Source: JALZKA01 sp963721645
GTDB lineage: Bacteria > Actinomycetota > Thermoleophilia > Solirubrobacterales > 70-9
Direction: 5' to 3'
DNA: 64,000 bases
Assembly (NCBI GenBank): GCA_963721645.1
Contig: CAVRJK010000002.1
Span: 1,116,001-1,180,000, forward strand
Positions 32,443 to 40,582 of the stretch are shown in pieces. Under the pieces are notes generated by a model. That model saw nothing but the letters and a program-made list of their open reading frames with translations, made no database searches and was not told the DNA's origin. A program made the position numbers and the translations under genes. The stretch's first letter is position 1; each line of letters starts with the position of its first letter.

Positions 32443-33186
32443 TCAGACCTGATCCATCAACTCGGCTGAGATGTCGAAGTTCGAGTGCACCTCGTCGACA
32501 TCGTCGTGGTCGTCGAGTATGTCGATCAGATGAATGAGGCGCTTTGCCTCCGATGCCTCGGTCACCTCGACCAGGTTCTGCGGCTCCATCAAAAGCTCGG
32601 CCGACTCGATCTCCACCCCTGAATCCGTGAGCGCCTCGCGGACGGCGGTCAGGTCCTGCGGTTCGCACGTGATCTTGAGCGTGTCCTCGTCGGCTACGAC
32701 ATCCTCGGCGCCCGCGTCGATTGCGACGATGGCGTCATCGTCCGAGTAGCGGTCGCCGTCGAGCAGGACCACACCCTTCTTCTCGAACTGCCAGGCGACC
32801 GACCCGGGCTCGCCCAGATTGCCGCCGTGGCGGTCGAAGGCGTTACGCACCTCGGAACCGGTGCGGTTGCGGTTGTCGGTGAGCGCCTCGACCAGGAGCG
32901 CCGTGCCCGCCGGGCCGTAGCCCTCATAGAGGACGCGCTCAATCGTGCCGGCCTCGCCATCACCCGTGCCCTTGTCGATCGCCCGCTGGATGTTGTCCTT
33001 GGGCATCGAGTAGCTCTTCGCCTTCTCGACAGCAGCCGCCAGCGTGTGATTGCCCGCGGGGTCGCCCCCGCCCTCACGCGCTGCGACCGTGATCGCCCGC
33101 GCCAGCTTCGTGAAGAGCTTGCCGCGCTTGGCGTCGGTCGCAGCCTTCTTGTGCTTGATCGACGCCCATTTTGAATGTCCTGCCAT
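32443..33186 (-). CDS. yebC: YebC/PmpR-family protein (translation/transcription factor)
   Basis: The 247-residue protein begins MAGHSKWASIKHKKAATDAKR, typical of the family, and carries the central GPAGTALLVEALTDNRNRT segment. Members have been described as transcriptional regulators of quorum or RuvC-region genes, and more recently as ribosome-associated factors easing translation of polyproline. TAGAAT lies exactly 7 nt before the ATG with no room for a Shine-Dalgarno. Its position beside ruvCAB is conserved in many bacteria. Confidence 0.96.
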   Translation of the reverse strand: MAGHSKWASIKHKKAATDAKRGKLFTKLARAITVAAREGGGDPAGNHTLAAAVEKAKSYSMPKDNIQRAIDKGTGDGEAGTIERVLYEGYGPAGTALLVEALTDNRNRTGSEVRNAFDRHGGNLGEPGSVAWQFEKKGVVLLDGDRYSDDDAIVAIDAGAEDVVADEDTLKITCEPQDLTAVREALTDSGVEIESAELLMEPQNLVEVTEASEAKRLIHLIDILDDHDDVDEVHSNFDISAELMDQV

Positions 33187-33193
33187 ATGGGCG

Positions 33194-33199
33194 ATTCTA
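33194..33199 (-). promoter_or_regulatory. Candidate -10 box of yebC, leaderless start
   Basis: TAGAAT on the minus strand, 7 nt before the yebC ATG; it is close to the sigma-70 consensus TATAAT. Confidence 0.55.
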
Positions 33200-33288
33200 G
33201 AAGCGCGGAGGCCTGCGCAACTTCACCATCCAGATGGTGTTCATGACCTTGAAGCGCAGGGATTTGGAACAGGGATGCCAAAGGCGAT

Positions 33289-33313
33289 CGCGGTGGGCGG
33301 GGGGCCCACCGCG
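33289..33313 (-). terminator. GC-rich hairpin downstream of the M29 peptidase gene
   Basis: CGCGGTGGGC and GCCCACCGCG form a 10-bp stem around five G residues. On the minus strand only a weak CCTTT follows. It lies about 80 bp past the pdxS-pdxT-peptidase operon and is probably its transcription end. Confidence 0.5.
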
Positions 33314-33392
33314 ACTCGCTGCGCCGTTCAACTGCTCGTCAGCGGTTCACAGGATTTCGCACATACGCGCCCGCGCCGATGCGCCGGCCCCC

Positions 33393-34496
33393 TTAGAGCT
33401 TGAAGACGCCGTTCTCCTGGAGGAGCTCACCGTCGACCTCGATCTTCCCGCCCTGGCGAAGGTCGCAGACGAGGTCCGTGTGGACGGCGCTTTCGTTGAC
33501 GCCGCCCGACTCTGGATAGGCCGCGCCGACGGCCATGTGGACCGTGCCGCCGATCTTCTCGTCGAGGAGGACATCGCGCGTGCCGCGGTCGATCCGGTAG
33601 TTCGTGCCGATGCCGAGCTCACCCAGGCGCCGAGCGCCGTCGTCGGTGTCGATCAGCTCGATCAGGAACTCCTCGCCGCGCTCGGCCGATGCATCGACGA
33701 TCCTGCCCGCTTCAAACCGGAAGCGGACTCCGGCGACCTCGCGCCCGGCGACCATTGCGGGTAGGTGAAACGACACGACACCCTCGACGGAATCCTCGAC
33801 GGGTCCCGTGAAGAACTCGCCGTCCGGCATGTTGCGATCCCCAAAGCAGGGAATGAAGGTGCGGCCTTCGACTCCGAGGAGGATGTCGGTGCCCTCGCCG
33901 GTGATGTGAACCTCGGACTTGCCCGTGACGTACTCGGCCAGGCGCCGCGTCTCCCGCGACGCCTCTTCCCAGGCGGCGAGCGGATCGTCGGCGTCCGCCA
34001 GGCAGGCGCCGTAGTAGAAGTCCTCGAACTCGGTGAGGCTCATCTCGGCATCGGACGCGTAGGCGTTGGTCGGATAGAGGGTGTAGACCCAGTTGTGTTC
34101 GCCTTCGGCCGAGCGCTTCATCACGTGCTCGATCAGCGTGCGAGTCGCCGCCTGGCGCTTCGTCTGGCGGTCGGGCGGGACGGACGAGAGGGCGCGGGTG
34201 TTGGCATCGGCGCCGATCACGATGCGGCAGTCAGCTTCTTCCGCAGCCCACCTGGACAGCGGTGAAACCCACTCGAGTTGCTCGTCTGAAGCGAGGCGGT
34301 AAAAGCTTTCGGGCTGGCGATCGAAGGCCATCGCCAGGACCGGCTGGCCGCCGGCCTTCAGGACTTCGTCGTAGACGGCTTCGATCAGGGGCTCGGCGGC
34401 GGTTGGGCCCTCGATGAGGCAGGTGTCGCCCTCTGCGACCTTCGTCGAGTAGCGGACGAGGATCTTTGCCAGATTGAGTACGCGTGGGTCGTTCAT
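33393..34496 (-). CDS. M29-family aminopeptidase
   Basis: From the ATG at 34496 the protein has about 367 residues. It matches the M29 (AmpS/PepS/aminopeptidase T) metallopeptidases: VRYSTKVAEGDTCLIEG, HNWVYTLYPTNAYA, GRTFIPCFGDRNMPDGEFFTGP (metal-binding Glu/Asp), GGTVHMAVGAAYPESGG and NESAVHTDLVCDL. The longer frame to 34688 is rejected because it re-reads pdxT. The ATG overlaps the pdxT stop (ATGA), so it is the third gene after pdxS and pdxT, an unexpected partner for vitamin B6 synthesis. Confidence 0.9.
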   Translation of the reverse strand: MNDPRVLNLAKILVRYSTKVAEGDTCLIEGPTAAEPLIEAVYDEVLKAGGQPVLAMAFDRQPESFYRLASDEQLEWVSPLSRWAAEEADCRIVIGADANTRALSSVPPDRQTKRQAATRTLIEHVMKRSAEGEHNWVYTLYPTNAYASDAEMSLTEFEDFYYGACLADADDPLAAWEEASRETRRLAEYVTGKSEVHITGEGTDILLGVEGRTFIPCFGDRNMPDGEFFTGPVEDSVEGVVSFHLPAMVAGREVAGVRFRFEAGRIVDASAERGEEFLIELIDTDDGARRLGELGIGTNYRIDRGTRDVLLDEKIGGTVHMAVGAAYPESGGVNESAVHTDLVCDLRQGGKIEVDGELLQENGVFKL

Positions 34497-35122
34497 CGGT
34501 TTTCCGACGGCGCAGGGTACGGCGCGTCCGTCCGGGTTGCCATTGCCATGAGCAGCGCGTGTAGTCGCGGATCGTCGGTGAGCTCGGGATGGAAGGCGCA
34601 GGCGAGGACGTTGTCCTCGCGGATCACAACCGGGTGCCCGTCGATCTCGGACAGGACCTCGACGCCGCTTCCGTGCTCCTCCACCCACGGCGCCCTGATG
34701 AAGACGGCGCGCAAGGGGTCAGGGCCGATCCCTCCGATCACAAGGTCTGCCTCGAAGCTCGCGAGCTGGCGGCCGAAGGCGTTCCGGCGACAGGTCGCGT
34801 CGATCAGCCCGAGGTGGTCACGGCCGCAGAGGATCATGCCGGCGCAGGTGCCCAGGACCGGACGGCCGGCTGCGTGATGCGCACGGATGGGCTCCGCCAG
34901 GCCGTCGCGCTCGATCGCCTTGGCGATCGTGGTCGACTCGCCACCGGGGATGACCAGCGCGTCCAGCTCCGAGATTTCGTCGGGCGTACGGACCTCGCGT
35001 GCGTCGGCACCCAACTCCGAGAGCATGCGCACGTGCGCGGCGAAGTCGCCCTGGCTGGCGAGAACACCAACGCGCAGGCCTCCGGTTTCGCCGGGCGGCG
35101 GGACCAGCGGGCGCGAGGACAA
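34493..35122 (-). CDS. pdxT: Pyridoxal 5'-phosphate synthase glutaminase subunit PdxT
   Basis: Class I glutaminase (209 residues) that supplies ammonia to PdxS. Motifs: VLASQGDFAAHV, PGGEST, the nucleophile in GTCAGMI (Cys about 93) and the His/Glu pair in FHPELTDD. It lies 2 bp after pdxS. The first 15 residues are a short Pro-rich extension. Confidence 0.95.
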   Translation of the reverse strand: MSSRPLVPPPGETGGLRVGVLASQGDFAAHVRMLSELGADAREVRTPDEISELDALVIPGGESTTIAKAIERDGLAEPIRAHHAAGRPVLGTCAGMILCGRDHLGLIDATCRRNAFGRQLASFEADLVIGGIGPDPLRAVFIRAPWVEEHGSGVEVLSEIDGHPVVIREDNVLACAFHPELTDDPRLHALLMAMATRTDAPYPAPSENR

Positions 35123-35124
35123 AC

Positions 35125-36012
35125 TCAGACTCCGCGGTGCTGAAGCAGCTCGCCCTGGGCGGCCAACTCCGCGATGTCGTCGCCGCGCATGGGCTCGCCG
35201 AGGTCCATCGATGCGGCCGCGACCCGGGCTGGATCGGAAGCGTGCGTAGTTGCCTCCACGATCGCGCGCGCGCGGCGCTCGGGGTCTGATGACTTGAAGA
35301 TGCCCGAGCCCACGAAGTTGCCCTGAGCGCCGAGCTGCATCGTGAGCGCAGCGTCCGCGGGAGTCGCGATGCCGCCGGCGCAGAAGAGCGGAACGGGAAG
35401 CCAGCCTTCGGCGGCTACCTCGGCCACAAGGTCCAGAGGCGCCTGGAGGTCCTTGGCTGCCGAGGGAAGCTCTGAAGAGTCGAGCGACTGCAGGTGGCGA
35501 ATGCCGCCGGTGATGCTCCGGAGATGGCGCACAGCCTCGACGATGTTGCCGGTGCCCGCCTCGCCCTTGGAGCGGATCATGGCCGCGCCTTCCGCGATGC
35601 GCCGGAGCGCTTCGCCGAGATTGGTGGCGCCGCAGACGAACGGGATCTCAAAGGCCTGCTTTTCGATGTGGTTTGCCTCATCGGCGGGAGTGAGAACCTC
35701 GGACTCGTCGATGTAGTCGACCTCGAGGGCCTCGAGGACCTGCGCCTCGGCGAAGTGCCCGATCCGTGCCTTGGCCATGACCGGAATCGACACGGCGGCC
35801 TGGATGCCCTTGATCATCGCGGGGTCGGACATGCGGGCGACGCCGCCGTCGCGGCGGATATCGGCCGGTACCCGCTCGAGCGCCATGACGGCTACCGCGC
35901 CGGCGTCCTCTGCGACGCGGGCCTCCTCTGGCGTGACGACATCCATGATCACGCCGCCCTTGAGCATCTCTGCAAGCCCGCGCTTGACGCGGAATGTGGC
36001 GCGTTCGGTCAT
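35125..36012 (-). CDS. pdxS: Pyridoxal 5'-phosphate synthase lyase subunit PdxS
   Basis: TIM-barrel synthase that makes PLP from ribose 5-phosphate, glyceraldehyde 3-phosphate and PdxT-derived ammonia. Conserved segments include KRGLAEMLKGGVIMDV, ALERVPADIRRDGGVARMSDP, PVMAKARIGHFAEAQ, CGATNLGEALRRI and PVPLFCAGGIATPADAA. The ATG at 36012 is preferred over a GTG at 36018 because TATCCT lies 8 nt upstream of it, matching other leaderless starts here. It provides cofactor for PLP enzymes such as the ThrC-like protein. Confidence 0.96.
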   Translation of the reverse strand: MTERATFRVKRGLAEMLKGGVIMDVVTPEEARVAEDAGAVAVMALERVPADIRRDGGVARMSDPAMIKGIQAAVSIPVMAKARIGHFAEAQVLEALEVDYIDESEVLTPADEANHIEKQAFEIPFVCGATNLGEALRRIAEGAAMIRSKGEAGTGNIVEAVRHLRSITGGIRHLQSLDSSELPSAAKDLQAPLDLVAEVAAEGWLPVPLFCAGGIATPADAALTMQLGAQGNFVGSGIFKSSDPERRARAIVEATTHASDPARVAAASMDLGEPMRGDDIAELAAQGELLQHRGV

Positions 36013-36020
36013 CGCCACTC

Positions 36021-36026
36021 AGGATA
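36021..36026 (-). promoter_or_regulatory. Candidate -10 box of pdxS
   Basis: TATCCT on the minus strand, 8 nt before the ATG at 36012. Confidence 0.4.
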
Positions 36027-36152
36027 CGGAAGCAGGCGCTGCCCGAAGGGCAAACGCTCGCCGATTGCCCTAGACGGGTCGACGAGGGGGCAAATCGTCC
36101 AACCTGAGCCTCTATTGGGGCACTCTCTGGACGAATGCCTGGGCGAGGACAG

Positions 36153-36362
36153 CTAGACGGCTTGTTCTAGGTAGACGGTGGTTTCGAGCTCGGACCAGGA
36201 GCCGGGCTCGATCCGCTCGGGCGCTTCGAAGTTGCGCGCTTCTGAGCGCTCAGCCTTGCGGAGTGCAATTTGGCGCTTTCGGTCGATCGCTCGGAGCTCG
36301 GCTTCGAGCTCGACCAGCGGCGATCGCGCGGCTCCGTTGGTTGCTCGGTCTCGCCGGGCCAT
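36153..36362 (-). CDS. Hypothetical 69-residue protein
   Basis: The frame begins 2 bp after the stop of the SIS-domain regulator on the same strand, which suggests coupling. The product is mostly charged helix (LVELEAELRAIDRKRQIALRKAERSEARNFEAPE) and ends with a more hydrophobic segment. I do not recognise it. The position and coding-like composition are the only support. Confidence 0.45.
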   Translation of the reverse strand: MARRDRATNGAARSPLVELEAELRAIDRKRQIALRKAERSEARNFEAPERIEPGSWSELETTVYLEQAV

Positions 36363-36364
36363 CG

Positions 36365-37285
36365 CTACTTCAGCTTGAAGGCCCGGATCCGGTCCTTATA
36401 CGCGCCCTTGTCAAGGGAGTACACCCCGTAGGCGAGCGCCTGGACCAGCGCGAGCAGCGACGTGTTCGACTGGATGAACGACGGGCTGTTCGAGGAGAAG
36501 TAGAGCGTCAGATCGGAGTGCTCGCCGACCTCGGAAAGCGTCGCGTCGGTGATCGCAAGCGTGGTTGCCTGGCGATGCTTGGCGAGCTTCATGGCGCGCA
36601 CGACGATTGGATGGGCGCGGCCGGCAGAGAAGGCGATCACAAGTGCGCCCTCCTCCAGGCGGCTGAGCCTGGTGATCGAGTCCTGGCGCGGACTTGCGAC
36701 GACCTCTGCACGGATGTCGAGCAGTGCGAGCAGGTGGCGCAGGTAGCTCGCGAAGAATGCGAGTTGGTCCATGCCCACGATCATCACGCGACTGGCGCCG
36801 GCGAGCGCCTCTACGCAAGCCTCGATCTCCTCGGCGGAGAGATTCCTCACGGTGTCCTCGAGATCGCCGTAATCGGCGGCCAAGGACGCTTCGAACTCCG
36901 AATGATCGAAGTCGAAGAGCGAGCTCTTCTCGGCGGGCCCGTTCTCGGACGGCCGGGTGCGGTACTCCTCGATCGCTGCCTGCTGAAGCTCGGGGTAGCC
37001 CTCGAATCCGAGAGCCTGTGAGAAGCGGACGACAGTCGACGACGAGGTCGATGCGCGGCGGGCAAGCTCCTCGGCCGTCTGGAAGGCCGCCTCGTCGAGA
37101 TGATCGACGATGTAGCGGGCCACATCTTTCTGCGAGCGGGAAAACTCGTCGAAGCGCTCAGTGATGAACGCGGAAAGGGTCTTCGCTTCCTTCTTGGACT
37201 TGGTCCTAGTCGCCGAGCCGTTGCCGCGGGAAGCGGCACGGGTCGGCGAAGAAGCCGGGCGTGTCTTCGTCGCAGTCTTGCTCAC
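36365..37285 (-). CDS. RpiR/MurR-family transcriptional regulator with SIS domain
   Basis: About 306 residues from the GTG at 37285. A basic Lys/Arg/Thr-rich tail of 45 residues precedes the RpiR helix-turn-helix domain (SRSQKDVARYIVDHLDEAAFQTAEELARRASTSSSTVVRFSQALGFEGYPEL). A sugar-isomerase (SIS) domain follows (ASRVMIVGMDQLAFFA, VIAFSAGRAHPIVVRAMKLAKHRQATTLAITD). Such regulators sense phosphosugars, but no sugar catabolic operon adjoins it. The Lys/Ala/Thr-rich N-terminus is unusual and may add nonspecific DNA binding. Confidence 0.87.
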   Translation of the reverse strand: MSKTATKTRPASSPTRAASRGNGSATRTKSKKEAKTLSAFITERFDEFSRSQKDVARYIVDHLDEAAFQTAEELARRASTSSSTVVRFSQALGFEGYPELQQAAIEEYRTRPSENGPAEKSSLFDFDHSEFEASLAADYGDLEDTVRNLSAEEIEACVEALAGASRVMIVGMDQLAFFASYLRHLLALLDIRAEVVASPRQDSITRLSRLEEGALVIAFSAGRAHPIVVRAMKLAKHRQATTLAITDATLSEVGEHSDLTLYFSSNSPSFIQSNTSLLALVQALAYGVYSLDKGAYKDRIRAFKLK

Positions 37286-37348
37286 GGCGGATGGATTCGC
37301 CCCGGTCGGCAGTTTCCCTTCCGGCGAATTGTGGTTGGATCGCAGGCA

Positions 37349-37738
37349 ATGAATCTCGAAGACGTCCTGCGCCGGCTCAACCGCAACATGATCGCCTTCG
37401 ATCTGGCGCTCGGAACGGGAGCGCTTCTCGCGCCCAAGGCAACGCTCGCGGTGATCGGCCACGACGCACCTTCCGAGGACGCGGAGCATCTGTTCAGGCG
37501 CTGCGGACCGATCTGGCTGACGTTTGCCGCCGCGCACCTGGTGGCCGATCGCCGGGGAGAGGGCCGCGATTGGTGGGCGCTCGCCTGGCTCCGCGGAACG
37601 GAGCTCGCCACCGATGCCGTCTGGGCCCGCTCTCCTGCGGTAAGCAGGGCCGGTGCTGCCGATGGCCTGCGCCTCGCGGGCGTCGCCAACGCCGCGATGG
37701 CGCTGGGATTCGGCTGGCTTGCGTCCCGGAGCCGCTAG
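37349..37738 (+). CDS. Hypothetical membrane protein
   Basis: The 129-residue protein has three or four weakly hydrophobic segments (MIAFDLALGTGALLA, IWLTFAAAHLVA, LRLAGVANAAMALGFGWLA). The ATG at 37349 is the first start outside the divergent regulator; the longer frame to 37100 is antisense to that gene. The family is not recognised. It is divergent from the SIS regulator with a 63-bp gap, so it could be a target of that regulator. Confidence 0.6.
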   Translation: MNLEDVLRRLNRNMIAFDLALGTGALLAPKATLAVIGHDAPSEDAEHLFRRCGPIWLTFAAAHLVADRRGEGRDWWALAWLRGTELATDAVWARSPAVSRAGAADGLRLAGVANAAMALGFGWLASRSR

Positions 37739-38277
37739 CTGCCGGTCGGCGGCTGCGCCTGGCGCTCGAGCTCGTCTTTTTCCACCAGCGGTTCAGAGCA
37801 TTCGCTGAAACCGACTTCCTGCGCGATCGCTTGTCGCCTTGCCTGTTGTGATGCGAGCTTTGCTTGCGCCTCCTCGTAGGCGGCCGGGTCATCGCCCCGC
37901 GCGGCCTCGAGCCCGTCCTGGAGGATCTCGATGCCCCGCTCACGGTCCTTGAGGTAGGCCTCGACGTCGGCGTCGAGCGCATCGGGCGCGCCCAACTCAA
38001 TGATGGCGGCGCGCTCCTCCTCGGCGACCCTGATCAGCGCCTCAACCTGTGCTTCGGCGTCCTCGGCTGTTCGTGGCGCAGAGCCCTGGATCTCGAGGAA
38101 CTCGTCGTGGGCCTGCGTGCAGAGCTCGTCGCCCTGGGCCAGAAACTCCGCAGCGCTCAGCTCGTCGTCGGCGAAGGGTCCCAGATCGAAGATGACCGCA
38201 AGGACGGCCAGCAGCAGCACCGCACCGATGATGCCCGCGGCAAGCCCGGTCCGGTTTGTGCGCGGCGCCTCCTCCAT
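37735..38277 (-). CDS. Membrane-anchored hypothetical protein
   Basis: The 180-residue protein has one N-terminal transmembrane segment (LAAGIIGAVLLLAVLAVIF) and an extracytoplasmic, acidic, helical domain with two Cys (DELCTQAHDEF and GFSECSEPL) that may form a disulfide. The pattern resembles small cell-surface helical-bundle proteins common in Actinobacteria. It overlaps the end of the convergent gene by 4 bp. Confidence 0.65.
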   Translation of the reverse strand: MEEAPRTNRTGLAAGIIGAVLLLAVLAVIFDLGPFADDELSAAEFLAQGDELCTQAHDEFLEIQGSAPRTAEDAEAQVEALIRVAEEERAAIIELGAPDALDADVEAYLKDRERGIEILQDGLEAARGDDPAAYEEAQAKLASQQARRQAIAQEVGFSECSEPLVEKDELERQAQPPTGS

Positions 38278-38313
38278 CGTTGGTGGAGCCTAGATGCTGT
38301 CACGCTCAATCAG

Positions 38314-38661
38314 GTGCAGCACTTCGACGGACTACCCGATTCGCGGACCAGCCTGCGCGGCCTGAACGCCGAGGGCGACGAAGTGTGGCTCGTCCGGGCG
38401 ATCTCGCAAAAGCTCTACAGGTGCCCCGGGTGCGGGCGCGCGGTCGAGATCGGGATGGAGCACGTGATCGTCCAGACCGTCCGGCGCATGGGCGGAACAG
38501 AGCACCAACATTGGCACCGCACCTGCGCCGAGGACAAGCCGATGCTGGAATTGAGACAGCTCCGCACCGTGAGTGCTTTCGAGTCTCGCCCCGGCAAGCT
38601 TGCCCAGCGTGGGCGTTCCAAGCCAGGGGGGCGCCGACGGGACATGCGTCGAGGCCGCTAG
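38314..38661 (+). CDS. Small zinc-binding hypothetical protein
   Basis: The C-terminal 115 residues of a longer open frame form a credible protein: LVRAISQKLYRCPGCGRAVEIGMEHVIVQTVRRMGGTEHQHWHRTC has CxxC and H.HxxxC ligands like a degenerate HNH/zinc ribbon, followed by a very basic tail. Relatives in Actinobacteria are often labelled ATP/GTP-binding protein without evidence. The GTG at 38314 is a guess; everything upstream in this frame is antisense to the preceding gene. Confidence 0.55.
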   Translation: MQHFDGLPDSRTSLRGLNAEGDEVWLVRAISQKLYRCPGCGRAVEIGMEHVIVQTVRRMGGTEHQHWHRTCAEDKPMLELRQLRTVSAFESRPGKLAQRGRSKPGGRRRDMRRGR

Positions 38662-38717
38662 GGACAGACGCCGCACATTTCAGGTTTGAGGGACGACGCG
38701 CTCCTCGGACTCGCGGC

Positions 38718-38723
38718 TAGCGT
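38718..38723 (+). promoter_or_regulatory. Candidate -10 box, leaderless start
   Basis: TAGCGT followed by 6 nt and the ATG at 38730. Confidence 0.45.
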
Positions 38724-38729
38724 CGCAGG

Positions 38730-39344
38730 ATGTTTTCGTCGCACCTGTGGCGCCCTGGGCCCCTTCGCTTTGCCGTTCTGGTCGGCGGGCTTTGGTTGTT
38801 CGGGACGGGCGAGGCCCTCATCGTTACAGCGGATCTGGGCAACTCGCCCTGGACGGTCCTCGCCGAAGGAGTAGCCGACAACACTCCCCTCGAGATCGGC
38901 GGCGCGACTGTCGTGATCTCGTTCGTGGTCCTGTTTGCGTGGGTGCCGCTGCGCCAAGCACCCGGCCTGGGAACGATCATGAACGCGATTGTGGTCGGGG
39001 TCGCCATCGGCGTGATGGTTCCGCTCCTGCCAAGCGATCCCGTCGCCGGCCTGCGCTGGGCCCTTCTCGGCGGCGGCATCGCTCTCGTCGCGATCGGCGG
39101 CGGGATCTACCTCGGCGCTCGCCTGGGACCCGGTCCTCGTGACGGGCTGATGACCGGCCTTCACGCGAGGACGGGACGGTCACTTCGGCTCGTCAGAACG
39201 GTGATCGAACTGTCGGCGCTCGTCGTGGGATTCTCACTCGGCGGCACCGTGGGAGTTGGCACGGTCGCCTTTGCCCTCTTGATCGGCCCGGGAGTGCAGG
39301 CGGCCTTCTATCGCGCGCAGCCGGCGATGAAGGGGCTCCGCTGA
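38730..39344 (+). CDS. YczE/YitT-type integral membrane protein
   Basis: The 204-residue protein has five or six transmembrane segments. It has the family's opening pattern (FAVLVGGLWLFGTGEALIVTADLGNSPWTVLAEG) and the GARLGPGPRDGLMTGL segment typical of YczE/BitT proteins. The biochemical function of the family is not established. TAGCGT 6 nt before the ATG supports the start. Confidence 0.75.
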   Translation: MFSSHLWRPGPLRFAVLVGGLWLFGTGEALIVTADLGNSPWTVLAEGVADNTPLEIGGATVVISFVVLFAWVPLRQAPGLGTIMNAIVVGVAIGVMVPLLPSDPVAGLRWALLGGGIALVAIGGGIYLGARLGPGPRDGLMTGLHARTGRSLRLVRTVIELSALVVGFSLGGTVGVGTVAFALLIGPGVQAAFYRAQPAMKGLR

Positions 39345-39365
39345 GGAACGCGGCGCATCCGGCGC

Positions 39366-39965
39366 CTACTGGGACCAGTCTCCGGAATCGGGGCAGTTGG
39401 CAACGCCCGCCGGCGTGCACGACAAGGTGACGACTCCGGAAGGATCGCGCGCCATCGAGAACGAGGTCCCGGTCTCGGATTCGACGGTGAGGAGATAGGC
39501 GTCCGGCTGGGCTTCGACCGTCAACGACCCGGTGAGCGACGGCTCGATCTGGCGAAGTGATTCCGCCGTTGCGTTGGCGTACTGACCGTCGTTGTCGGTC
39601 GAGAACGTCTCGATCGAGGTCTGCGCCGTTCGCACCTGGATCTGGGCATCAGCGTCAAGCGAGTCGATCTGAGAGGCACTCAGATTTTCAGGGGACGCCT
39701 CCTCCCCGCTCCCGCCGCCACCGCCGAAGAGGGCGAAGATCAGAGTCAGCACCGCGGCCAGCGCCAGGACGATGCCGATCGCGCCGCGGTTGGTGAGCCG
39801 AGGCCCCGACGAGGTGGGCGTGAACTGTGGTGCCGGCTGCATGTCGGCCGTCCACTGCGAACCGTCCCAGTAGCGGAGCACCGAGGGCTCGATTGGGTCG
39901 GGGTACCACCCCGCGGGTGGGGAGGTCACGGGCGGAACGTCGCTCATGCCTGACGTATCGGCCAC
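39366..39965 (-). CDS. DUF2510 membrane protein with pilin-like extracytoplasmic domain
   Basis: The 199-residue protein begins with a DUF2510 motif (AGWYPDPIEPSVLRYWDGSQWT), then one transmembrane helix (GAIGIVLALAAVLTLIFALFG). The outside domain (TAQTSIETFSTDNDGQYANATAESLRQIEPSL...) resembles the C-terminal half of type IV pilins or pseudopilins but lacks the pilin N-terminal helix and cleavage site. Two Cys near the end may form a disulfide loop. Function unknown. Confidence 0.7.
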   Translation of the reverse strand: MADTSGMSDVPPVTSPPAGWYPDPIEPSVLRYWDGSQWTADMQPAPQFTPTSSGPRLTNRGAIGIVLALAAVLTLIFALFGGGGGSGEEASPENLSASQIDSLDADAQIQVRTAQTSIETFSTDNDGQYANATAESLRQIEPSLTGSLTVEAQPDAYLLTVESETGTSFSMARDPSGVVTLSCTPAGVANCPDSGDWSQ

Positions 39966-39989
39966 CCGCCGGGCGGCTTTAGCCGCTCG

Positions 39990-40352
39990 TCAGTTCTTGC
40001 GCGGAATTACTTCCAGGACGAACACCTCGGTGGCGATTCCATCCTGGATCTTCTTGGAGAAGCGGGCCGTGACCTTGCGGTGCATCGCTTTGGCGATGAC
40101 GTCTGCGGTCTCGCGCTTGAAGCCGGCCATGGTGCGGACTGGACCACCGTCGTCGACCCGGTTGGTGATGCCTTCCTGAAGATCGGCGGCCGAAGACTCC
40201 GGCATGGACCAGCGCACGACTCCGGTGTCGAGCTCCACGGATGCGTCCGATGGGGAAGAGTTGGCGTACCGGTTGCAGACCGAGTTGAGCGAAGCTCCGA
40301 GCGACTTGGACATATCGTCGCCTTGTTCAGACACCTGGGGTACGTCGGGCAT
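39990..40352 (-). CDS. Hypothetical protein, possibly DUF2294/MpsC-like
   Basis: The 120-residue protein is soluble and mixed alpha/beta. The C-terminal segment (FKRETADVIAKAMHRKVTARFSKKIQDGIATEVFVLEV) resembles the end of MpsC/DUF2294 proteins, but the N-terminal part is not clearly similar, so the assignment is weak. GGGAGG lies 5 nt before the ATG. The 230-bp gap upstream holds no gene that I can see. Confidence 0.5.
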   Translation of the reverse strand: MPDVPQVSEQGDDMSKSLGASLNSVCNRYANSSPSDASVELDTGVVRWSMPESSAADLQEGITNRVDDGGPVRTMAGFKRETADVIAKAMHRKVTARFSKKIQDGIATEVFVLEVIPRKN

Positions 40353-40582
40353 TGCGGCCTCCCACGTTGCGCTTCCTCTGACATGGCACTCGGCGGGAAG
40401 AGGAAACGGAGATCCCAGCGGGCACGACGAATCGTAGCCCTTGCAACAGGCATGCGCGGCAGTAACACGGCTGGTGACTGGCCGACGCCAACCGCGCGAC
40501 TGCTTTTCCGACGCATCACGGTTGGTGCAGTTCGTCTCCGTCTGGCGGCGGAGTAAGTGAGTCTGGGTCTCGATGGAGGCGA

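Noticed and set aside
37864..38313. Upstream part of the 37864-38661 plus-strand frame
   Set aside because: It is antisense to the membrane-anchored gene at 37735-38277; only the part after about 38314 looks coding.
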